Under the pieces are notes generated by a model that was given only the letters and a program-made list of their open reading frames with translations, made no database searches and was not told the DNA's origin. Positions 15,545-22,152 of a DNA stretch of 33,690 bases are shown here, one piece after another (the stretch's first letter is position 1; each line of letters opens with the position of its first letter). The position numbers and the translations under genes were made by a program. Source of the stretch: Bacteroidaceae bacterium (lineage in GTDB: Bacteria; Bacteroidota; Bacteroidia; Bacteroidales; Bacteroidaceae); the NCBI GenBank assembly GCA_900771425.1, contig CAAGNV010000063.1, forward strand, positions 1 through 33,690, written 5' to 3'.

Positions 15545-17116
15545 ATGTACATAAACGGGAAAGATCTATATGTAGCTCATGGTCCGAAGGGACCAATCAC
15601 AATACAAGGCAAGATGGCAAACCGCCACGGACTGATTGCCGGTGCTACCGGTACGGGTAAGACAGTCACCCTGCAAGTATTGGCAGAGACATTTTCACAG
15701 GCAGGAGTACCATGCTTCATGGCAGATATGAAAGGCGACCTCTCAGGTATCAGCCAGACAGGCAGCATGAGCAGTTTCATAGAGAAGCGATGCCAGGAAT
15801 TCGGAATCGAAAGCCCTGAGTTCGGCGGATGCCCTGTCACGTTCTACGACGTGTTTGGCGAGCAAGGACACCCTATGCGCACCACCGTGTCGAACATGGG
15901 ACCTGAACTGCTGGCACGACTGATGAACCTCAACGAGACACAGGCCGGCGTACTCAACATCGTGTTCAAGGTGGCAGACGAGCGCGGACTCCTGCTGCTC
16001 GACATGAAAGACCTGCGCTCAATGCTCAATTACGTAGCCGAACACGCAAAGGAATACACTCAGACGTACGGCAACGTGGCAACCCCTACCGTCGGAGCAA
16101 TACAGCGTGCACTGCTTCAACTCGAGAGCCAGGGTGCCGAGAAGTTCTTCGGCGAGCCTTCGTTCGACATCAAGGACCTCCTGCAGTGCACGGCAAACGG
16201 CAAGGGCATGATGAGCGTACTCGCAGCCGACAAGCTCATGCTCAATCCGAAACTCTACTCTTCGTTCCTGCTCTGGCTCCTCAGCGACCTTTACGTCCAG
16301 CTGCCGGAAGTGGGCGACCTCGACCTGCCACGACTCGTGTTCTTCTTCGACGAGGCACACACACTGTTCGACGATACCCCAAAGGCATTGGTCGATAAGA
16401 TAGAGCAAGTGGTACGACTCATCCGAAGCAAGGGCGTCGGCGTATATTTCGTCACACAAAACCCATGCGACATACCAGACTCAGTACTTGCACAACTTGG
16501 CAACCGAGTACAGCATGCACTGCGCGCATTCACCCCGAAGGAGCAGAAGAACGTAAAGGCAGCAGCCGACACCTTCCGTGCCAATCCCGACTTCGACACC
16601 GAGAAAGCAATCATGGAACTGGCAACAGGCGAAGCACTCGTATCCTTCCTCGACGAGAAAGGAACGCCGACGATGGTAGAACGCGCCAAGATACTCTTCC
16701 CGCTCAGTCAGATAGGCGCCATCACCGACGCACAGCGCGAGCAAATCATCAAGTCGTCACGCATCTATGGCCGCTACGACAACATGATAGACCGCGAAAG
16801 TGCATTCGAACTGCTGCTCGCAGAATCAGAGGCTGCCGCTAAAGAAGCAGAAGAAGCACAGGCCGCAGCAGAGGAAGCAAAGCAAGAGAAGAAGGCAGGC
16901 AAAGGCTCGAACAAGAAAGGCATCATCGGCAAAATCATATCAGCAGTCGTCTCAGCCCTCGCAACGTTGCTCGGCACCCATATAGCAAACTCCGTATCAG
17001 GCAAGAAGTCGAAGCAGTCGCTGGGCAAGGCAGCAGCAGGCAAGGCCATCAGCACCGCCACACGTACAGCCACACGCGAACTGACCCGCAGCATACTCGG
17101 CAACCTCGTAAAATAA
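15545..17116 (+). CDS. HerA-like helicase-domain ATPase (DUF853/YjgR family)
   Basis: A 523-residue cytoplasmic P-loop ATPase of the FtsK/HerA superfamily, DUF853 branch. The Walker A motif is GATGTGKT at 33-40 and Walker B is LVFFFDEAH at 264-272; MADMKGDLSG (59-68) and FVTQNPCDIPDSV in the middle third are DUF853 hallmarks. After about residue 425 there is an Ala/Glu/Lys-rich, probably coiled-coil stretch. The last 80 residues are basic and contain a hydrophobic segment (IIGKIISAVVSALATLLGTH) that could contact a membrane. The E. coli relative YjgR has no established role, so DNA translocation or repair functions remain inference. The gene has its own promoter and is followed after 50 bases by upp, with a small hairpin between them. 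Confidence 0.88.
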   Translation: MYINGKDLYVAHGPKGPITIQGKMANRHGLIAGATGTGKTVTLQVLAETFSQAGVPCFMADMKGDLSGISQTGSMSSFIEKRCQEFGIESPEFGGCPVTFYDVFGEQGHPMRTTVSNMGPELLARLMNLNETQAGVLNIVFKVADERGLLLLDMKDLRSMLNYVAEHAKEYTQTYGNVATPTVGAIQRALLQLESQGAEKFFGEPSFDIKDLLQCTANGKGMMSVLAADKLMLNPKLYSSFLLWLLSDLYVQLPEVGDLDLPRLVFFFDEAHTLFDDTPKALVDKIEQVVRLIRSKGVGVYFVTQNPCDIPDSVLAQLGNRVQHALRAFTPKEQKNVKAAADTFRANPDFDTEKAIMELATGEALVSFLDEKGTPTMVERAKILFPLSQIGAITDAQREQIIKSSRIYGRYDNMIDRESAFELLLAESEAAAKEAEEAQAAAEEAKQEKKAGKGSNKKGIIGKIISAVVSALATLLGTHIANSVSGKKSKQSLGKAAAGKAISTATRTATRELTRSILGNLVK

Positions 17117-17126
17117 CCCAAGTCCC

Positions 17127-17145
17127 CCGACAGTACGTCTGTCGG
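17127..17145 (+). other. Hairpin between the ATPase gene and upp
   Basis: CCGACAG (17127-17133) and CTGTCGG (17139-17145) form a perfect 7-base stem around TACGT. No T-run follows, so it is more likely an RNA-processing or stability element, or a leaky attenuator, than a full terminator. Confidence 0.45.
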
Positions 17146-17166
17146 CCCCTCATAGTCAATAAAGCA

Positions 17167-17829
17167 ATGAAAGTAATCAACCTATCCGACACCAACAGCA
17201 TAGTCAACCAATACCTGGCAGAACTGCGCGACGTAAACATACAGACCGACCGCAACACTTTCCGCAACAACCTCATACGTATAGGCCATGCAATGGCATA
17301 CGAGGTAAGCAAGCGACTCGCCTACAGCACCAAGCAAGTGCAGACACCGCTGGGCATAGCACCTGTCAACACTCACGACGACAAGATAGTGCTTGCAACC
17401 ATCTTCCGCGCCGGACTCCCACTTCACCAAGGATTCCTCGAAGTGTTCGACCATGCCGACAATGCATTCGTCTCAGCCTATCGCTACTATAAAGACAAGG
17501 AATGCGAAGACGTAGGCATCAAGATTGAATACATCGGTTCGCCAAACATGGAAGGCAAGACACTCATCATAGCCGACCCAATGCTGGCAACAGGCGGAAG
17601 CATGGAACTCGGCTACGAAGCATTCTGCACCAAAGGCACCCCTGCCAACGTACACCTATGCTGCGTGATAGCCTCGAAGAAAGGAGTCGATTACATCAAG
17701 AAAGCATTCCGTGGTCACAAGAACGTGACACTGTGGTGCGCTGCCATCGACCCCGAACTCAACGAACATTCATACATCGTGCCAGGACTCGGCGATGCAG
17801 GCGACCTTGCCTACGGCGAGAAGATTTAG
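17167..17829 (+). CDS. upp: Uracil phosphoribosyltransferase
   Basis: A 220-residue cytoplasmic enzyme that converts uracil and PRPP to UMP in pyrimidine salvage. The PRPP-binding loop is IIADPMLATGGSM (134-146), and the C-terminal uracil-binding segment reads YIVPGLGDAGDLAYG. IFRAGLPLHQG at about 79-89 is the usual FRAGL block. Length is close to the family norm (about 210). The start MKVINLSDTN is 50 bases after the ATPase stop with no separate promoter visible, so the two may share a transcript, though their functions are unrelated. Confidence 0.95.
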   Translation: MKVINLSDTNSIVNQYLAELRDVNIQTDRNTFRNNLIRIGHAMAYEVSKRLAYSTKQVQTPLGIAPVNTHDDKIVLATIFRAGLPLHQGFLEVFDHADNAFVSAYRYYKDKECEDVGIKIEYIGSPNMEGKTLIIADPMLATGGSMELGYEAFCTKGTPANVHLCCVIASKKGVDYIKKAFRGHKNVTLWCAAIDPELNEHSYIVPGLGDAGDLAYGEKI

Positions 17830-17835
17830 AACCGT

Positions 17836-17871
17836 CCCCATCAGCCCCATCAGCCCCATTAGCCCCATAAC
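17836..17871 (+). repeat. Four tandem 9-bp repeats after upp
   Basis: CCCCATCAG, CCCCATCAG, CCCCATTAG and CCCCATAAC follow one another within the upp to DUF21 intergenic gap of 152 bases. The remainder of that gap is an A-rich leader without a clear TAnnTTTG box. Confidence 0.75.
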
Positions 17872-17981
17872 CAATAAATAAACAAAAAAAAACGACTCAT
17901 CATGGATTCAGACAGTTATCCCGCGACAAAGCGGACAATGAGACAGCAACCATATTGTTTAACCCTTAACACACAAGCAAT

Positions 17982-19040
17982 ATGGTATTGATTATTATTT
18001 ACATGGCTGCAGCATTGCTCATCTCAGCAATGTGCTCCGTACTCGAAGCAACCCTTCTTTCAACCCCTATGTCCTATATCACAGCACTCGAGATGCAAGG
18101 AAAGAAAGGTGCAGCACTACTGAAGAAGTATAAACACAACACAGACCGACCAATATCGGCAATACTCGTAATCAACACGATAGCCAACACCGTGGGCGCT
18201 TCGCTCGTCGGTTCGCAAGCAGCAACCATGGCAAGCGATATGGGCTATCAGCACGACATGACCATAGGCATAGTATCAGCCATATTCACCCTGTTGGTAC
18301 TCACCTTTGCCGAGATATTGCCAAAGACCATCGGTTCGAACTTCTGGCGAAGCCTTGCCATACCGGCGGCTTCAGTCATCAGAGTCCTCATCATCATCGC
18401 TTTTCCACTCGTATTCATACTTGAGAAACTCACCCACCTCATATCAGGCAAGTCGTCACAAGTGTCGGTCAGCCGCGAAGAAGTATCGGCTATGGTCACC
18501 GTAGGAGCAGAGGAAGGCGTACTCGAGAAAGAAGAAAACAAGATGATACAGAACTTGCTGAAGCTCGACGAGATAACGGCACACGAAATCATGACTCCAA
18601 GCGTAGTAGTGTCGATGGCAGACAGCAGCATGACACTCAAGGAGTTCTACAAGACACCTGAATACAAGAACTTCTCACGCATACCTATATACGATGACGA
18701 CAACAGCGACTACATCACCGGCTACGTACTCCGTCAGACCATACTGGAGCGACTGGCCGAAGACAAGTTCAACGAGAAGCTGAAAACCCTTGCACGCCCT
18801 ATCCTCTCGTTCACCGAGAAAGAGTCGGTCGGCAACATCTGGGAACAACTGCTCGCTAAAAAAGAACACATATCCATCATCATCGACGAATACGGCAGCC
18901 TGCGAGGAATCGTGACACTCGAAGACGTCATCGAGACGATGCTTGGCTTCGAGATTGTAGATGAGAAGGACAAGGTAGTCGATATGCAGGCCTACGCCAT
19001 GGCACAGTGGAAGCAGATGCAGAAGAAGCAGAAGAAATAA
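17982..19040 (+). CDS. DUF21/CBS-domain membrane protein (CNNM/TlyC-type, possible ion transporter)
   Basis: A 352-residue inner-membrane protein. The N-terminal half is a DUF21 (CNNM) domain with about four hydrophobic segments (residues 1-25, 58-82, 88-110 and 125-150; EATLLS near 23-28 is the usual first-helix motif). The cytoplasmic half carries a CBS pair (about 205-330): EIMTPSVVVSMADS opens the first and IIIDEYGSLRGIVTLEDVIE lies in the second. Relatives are implicated in magnesium or cobalt efflux and some are called hemolysins; Bacteroidetes GldE belongs to the same fold, but no gldD lies nearby. It lacks the C-terminal CorC_HlyC domain of longer members. It is followed after 41 bases by the radical SAM gene, so co-transcription is likely. 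A 29-codon ORF overlaps its start. Confidence 0.85.
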   Translation: MVLIIIYMAAALLISAMCSVLEATLLSTPMSYITALEMQGKKGAALLKKYKHNTDRPISAILVINTIANTVGASLVGSQAATMASDMGYQHDMTIGIVSAIFTLLVLTFAEILPKTIGSNFWRSLAIPAASVIRVLIIIAFPLVFILEKLTHLISGKSSQVSVSREEVSAMVTVGAEEGVLEKEENKMIQNLLKLDEITAHEIMTPSVVVSMADSSMTLKEFYKTPEYKNFSRIPIYDDDNSDYITGYVLRQTILERLAEDKFNEKLKTLARPILSFTEKESVGNIWEQLLAKKEHISIIIDEYGSLRGIVTLEDVIETMLGFEIVDEKDKVVDMQAYAMAQWKQMQKKQKK

Positions 19041-19081
19041 GATAAGACGACAACACAGATTAAGTGAGTTAACAGATATTT

Positions 19082-20149
19082 ATGGATAACATACCTATAA
19101 GCAAGAGAGTGGCATTCGAGTCAGAACGCAACACATGGAACCGCCAAGTGAAGGAGCACAAGCTCACGCAGTTGTTCTGGGAATGTACCGTGCGATGCAA
19201 TCAAGACTGCCTGCACTGCGGCGGCGACTGCCGGAAGCTGCACGAAGTGACAGACATGCCTCTCGACACGTTCTGCCACGTGCTCGACAACATTGCATCA
19301 CACCAAGACCCGTCGGGAGTCATCGTAGTCATAACCGGTGGCGAACCGTTGCTTCGCGACGACCTGGAAGAGTGTGGACGTGAAATCACGCGCAGAGGAT
19401 TCAAGTGGTGTCTGGTCACAAACGGCATGTTACTCACGAAAGAACGGTTCGAACGCCTATGCCAGGCAGGGATGCACTCCATCAGCATCAGCCTCGACGG
19501 ATTCGACTTCGACCACAACTGGATGCACGGCAACAAGGAGAGTTACGACCTCACGTGCGAAGCCATACGCCTCGTCAACTCCGTCCCGTCGATGGCATGC
19601 GAAGTAGTGACCTGCGTCAACAACCGTAACTTCGACTATCTGCCCGAACTGGCAGGTCACCTGCTGAGCCTCGGAGCCGAACGGTGGCGGCTTTACGCAG
19701 CTTATCCTTCGGGCAAGGCAGCACAGAACCCCGAACTCCACTTAGAGCCTTATCAGATGAAGATGCTGATGAAGTTCATCAAGAAACAGCGCGAACAGCG
19801 TTACATGTACGTCAACTTCGGATGCGAAGGATTCCTTGGCGAGTACGAAGGAGAGGTGCGCGACCACTTCTTCTCATGCCAGGCAGGCTTATCGATAGGC
19901 AGCGTGCGAGTCAACGGAGAAATCGGCGGTTGCCTCAGCATCAATCATGCATATTCACAGGGAAACATCTACGAAGACGAGTTCATGGATATATGGAACA
20001 CCTGTTTCCGCCAGTTCCGCAACCGCGACTGGATGCACACGGGCATCTGTACCCACTGCAAGCAGTTCCGCTACTGCCACGGAGGCAGCATGCACCTGCG
20101 CGATGCAGAAGGACAGCCTATGCGCTGCACATATTATAATTGTAAGTAA
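19082..20149 (+). CDS. Radical SAM/SPASM-domain protein, orphan (TIGR04133-like)
   Basis: A 355-residue radical SAM enzyme. Cys39, Cys43 and Cys46 (CNQDCLHC) form the canonical CxxxCxxC site for the SAM-bound 4Fe-4S cluster, flanked by extra Cys35 and Cys50. GGEPL at 86-90 is the SAM-binding GGE motif. The C-terminal third is a SPASM-type region with many cysteines (CQAGLSIGSVRVNGEIGGCL, then ICTHCKQFRYCHGG and CTYYNCK) for one or two auxiliary clusters. SPASM proteins usually modify peptides or mature enzymes. The sequence recalls the Bacteroidales rSAM/lipoprotein family, but I see no lipoprotein or precursor peptide gene beside it. Upstream is the DUF21-CBS gene, probably in the same operon; downstream is convergent tilS. 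The substrate is unknown. Confidence 0.82.
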   Translation: MDNIPISKRVAFESERNTWNRQVKEHKLTQLFWECTVRCNQDCLHCGGDCRKLHEVTDMPLDTFCHVLDNIASHQDPSGVIVVITGGEPLLRDDLEECGREITRRGFKWCLVTNGMLLTKERFERLCQAGMHSISISLDGFDFDHNWMHGNKESYDLTCEAIRLVNSVPSMACEVVTCVNNRNFDYLPELAGHLLSLGAERWRLYAAYPSGKAAQNPELHLEPYQMKMLMKFIKKQREQRYMYVNFGCEGFLGEYEGEVRDHFFSCQAGLSIGSVRVNGEIGGCLSINHAYSQGNIYEDEFMDIWNTCFRQFRNRDWMHTGICTHCKQFRYCHGGSMHLRDAEGQPMRCTYYNCK

Positions 20150-20151
20150 CA

Positions 20152-20202
20152 AATGTGGAACTCACATTGACATAATGCGATAAGTCATCTTTTTACTTAT
20201 CG
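20152..20202. other. Two small hairpins between the convergent rSAM and tilS genes
   Basis: AATGTG/CACATT (20152-20157 with 20163-20168) and CGATAAGT/ACTTATCG (20178-20185 with 20195-20202) are both perfect. The second includes the tilS stop codon and has a T-rich loop. They may end transcripts from either side, but neither is followed by a clean T-run. Confidence 0.4.
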
Positions 20203-21539
20203 GCAACAGAAAGAACAAGCACGTGCTCGGTCCTGTCGTCAATACGGTAATCGTCCGAACTACGTACTCCCACGACCCATACAACAGTTTGTCCGTCACA
20301 CACGACAAACTGTTTTTGTTTTTCCACTACTGACATCTTTGCGTCGGTCAGCAGGTCGCTGACCAGTTTCGAACCTGTCATGCCGAACGGACGGATACGG
20401 TCGCCGTTCGCCACGCGCCTGACGGTCAGTCCTTCCCTGACCTTATCGGCATCGACATAGGCAAACCGGCGGTCGGGGTTGACCGTCACGTCTGTCCGCA
20501 GCATCTCGGTCACCTTAATGTTCTTGAAGTCAGCCAAGTCTATCTGGCCGAAGTCGTCCTCGTCGGCATGACAGACCACAATCCTCCTGCGGTCGGTTAC
20601 GGCAATGAATCGCACGCCGTCGGCACCTGTCTCCGCTGCCATGAACGTCTTACCCGATGCCTCCGCTGCCAACATATCCTGCTCCTGACTCCGGTTGAAG
20701 CCCAGCGGCGAGAGCAGTTCGTGGAGCACAGAAATAGGCGAAGCACACTGGCCGAGTGCCACGCTGTCGATGGTCAGCACACCGTCACAGTCCGAAGCAC
20801 AACGCTTGATATCCTGACGTATAGCGGCCTCATATACCTTCGCCACCTCCTGCATGTTTTCAGCCGTAGTCATCAGGTTATGCGATGCAGCAGCATTGAT
20901 TTGCCGAAGCAGAGGGAGCACGTCAAGGCGCACTTTATTACGCATATACAGGTTTTCGCTGTTGGTACTGTCGTCAACATAATCCTGACCGATGCGTTCC
21001 AGTTCCCCCAGCACCTCGGCATGAGTCACACACAGCAGAGGACGGACAATGTAGCCGTTGCGTGCCTTGATGCCACACAACCCACGCACGCCCGTTCCGC
21101 GCACGGCATTCAGGATGAAAGTCTCGATGCAGTCGTCCTGATGATGAGCCACTGCCACAGCCTGCGCCCCTACCCTTTGCCGCAGTTCCTCGAAAAAGGC
21201 ATAACGCAGTTCGCGCGCTGCCATCTCGATGCTGATGCGCTTCGATACGGCATAGGCGGCAGTGTCAAATTCACGTACTTCGAGTTTCACGCCAAGCCGT
21301 AGGCAGAGGTCGCGCACGAACCGTTCGTCACGATTGCTCTCCTCACCCCTCAGGTGGAAGTTGCAATGGGCAGCAACCACGTCGTAGTTCAGCCGAAGCA
21401 ACACACGCAGCAGGCACACCGAGTCGCTGCCGCCGCTCAGTGCAACCACAACCGTACCTTCAGGCTCGAGCAACCGCTCTCGGTCGATGAAACGTGCGGT
21501 CGTGACAGCGATGTTGTCCATACGTGTTTTTGACTTCAT
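20193..21539 (-). CDS. tilS: tRNA(Ile)-lysidine synthetase
   Basis: A 448-residue cytoplasmic enzyme that converts C34 of the tRNA-Ile CAU anticodon to lysidine, using ATP and lysine, so the tRNA reads AUA. It has the N-type ATP pyrophosphatase loop SGGSDS at 35-40, followed by HCNFHLRGEES, VAHHQDD (about 130) and RGTGVRGLCGI, all TilS landmarks. The C-terminal part, including VRRVANGDRIRPFGMTGSKL and the VSDLLTDAKM block, is the TilS_C domain, so the protein is complete. An alternative start at the second Met (21521) is possible; the promoter at 21568-21575 fits either. It is convergent with the radical SAM gene and divergent from tRNA-Cys. Confidence 0.95.
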   Translation of the reverse strand: MKSKTRMDNIAVTTARFIDRERLLEPEGTVVVALSGGSDSVCLLRVLLRLNYDVVAAHCNFHLRGEESNRDERFVRDLCLRLGVKLEVREFDTAAYAVSKRISIEMAARELRYAFFEELRQRVGAQAVAVAHHQDDCIETFILNAVRGTGVRGLCGIKARNGYIVRPLLCVTHAEVLGELERIGQDYVDDSTNSENLYMRNKVRLDVLPLLRQINAAASHNLMTTAENMQEVAKVYEAAIRQDIKRCASDCDGVLTIDSVALGQCASPISVLHELLSPLGFNRSQEQDMLAAEASGKTFMAAETGADGVRFIAVTDRRRIVVCHADEDDFGQIDLADFKNIKVTEMLRTDVTVNPDRRFAYVDADKVREGLTVRRVANGDRIRPFGMTGSKLVSDLLTDAKMSVVEKQKQFVVCDGQTVVWVVGVRSSDDYRIDDRTEHVLVLSVADK

Positions 21540-21567
21540 ATTGACGAATTATTGTCGTAGTACGTTG

Positions 21568-21575
21568 CAAAGATA
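21568..21575 (-). promoter_or_regulatory. -7 box of the tilS promoter
   Basis: TATCTTTG on the minus strand, 28 bases upstream of the tilS start. The -33 region is an A-run with no clear TTG. Confidence 0.55.
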
Positions 21576-21627
21576 CGGGTTTTTCATAAAAAAACATATC
21601 TTACCTGAAAAAAAACGCAAGAAACAA

Positions 21628-21657
21628 TTGCCATTTATCAATTATTTCTTACCTTTG
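21628..21657 (+). promoter_or_regulatory. Promoter of tRNA-Cys
   Basis: TTG at 21628-21630, 19 bases, TACCTTTG at 21650-21657, with the mature tRNA beginning 18 bases later. Confidence 0.75.
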
Positions 21658-21675
21658 CACTCGCAAAACGAAAAT

Positions 21676-21747
21676 GGTCGGTTGGATGAGAGGCTTAGTC
21701 AACGGTCTGCAAAACCGTCTACACCCGTTCGAATCGGGTACCGACCT
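21676..21747 (+). tRNA. tRNA-Cys (GCA)
   Basis: A complete cloverleaf: acceptor GGTCGGT pairs with ACCGACC, and the anticodon stem ACGGT/ACCGT encloses the loop CTGCAAA with anticodon GCA. The T arm ACCCG-TTCGAAT-CGGGT is perfect. The D stem has only three pairs including a G-T. The discriminator base is U, as expected for tRNA-Cys. CCA is not encoded. Confidence 0.95.
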
Positions 21748-22091
21748 CATCGGCAAGCACGATTACAGCAGCATATTTCCACACGGAGATATGCTGTTTT
21801 TCATTTTCCCACGCAATGCCATTCCCCTTCGCACCCGTCACGATTCTCCTAAACATCAGTCACACATTCTTACTACACCGACGCGGTAGTAATCTACACC
21901 GACGCAGTAGTGTACGGCACCGTCGGTGCCGTACACTATACACCTGGCTGCACGGAAGAATAAACAAGCTTCATTTATAAGAACCCACCTTATATATATT
22001 TATTAGCACATTTAGGTTGCAAATCATCGAAAAGCATGCACTTTCATTTATAAATTGTCGCCAAATACAATCATTTTGACACTTATGCTCA
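21748..22091. other. Intergenic region between tRNA-Cys and the pectinase gene
   Basis: No gene is supported. The first part holds a CGTCTACACCCGTT-like G/C-rich tail, an A-rich stretch and ATATTTCCACACGGAGATAT (21771-21790), whose ends can pair ATATnTCC/GGAnATAT-fashion as a possible tRNA-Cys terminator. The centre holds the 21-bp repeats and 15-bp palindrome at 21873-21938. The last 130 bases are AT-rich. Confidence 0.4.
21873..21938 (+). repeat. Two 21-bp repeats running into a perfect 15-bp palindrome
   Basis: CTACACCGACGCGGTAGTAAT (first 20 bases from 21873) is repeated from 21894 with four changes, all near the 3' end. The second copy merges into TAGTGTACGGCACCG (21908-21922), a central T, and its exact reverse complement (21924-21938). 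It could be a protein-binding site or a stable RNA hairpin. It lies about 150 bases upstream of the pectinase promoter. Confidence 0.8.
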
Positions 22092-22119
22092 TTGAATGAG
22101 CAATAAGACATTATCTTTG
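22092..22119 (+). promoter_or_regulatory. Promoter of the GH28-GH105 gene
   Basis: TTG at 22092-22094 and TATCTTTG at 22112-22119, 17 bases apart. The -7 box lies downstream of an in-frame ATG at 22096, so that ATG cannot be in the transcript and the start at 22153 is used. Confidence 0.65.
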
Positions 22120-22152
22120 CAACAGATATTCATTAACAACTTAACTAAAAGC

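Noticed and set aside
17127..17145. Rho-independent terminator before upp
   Set aside because: The hairpin is short and no T-run follows, so I list it only as a hairpin.
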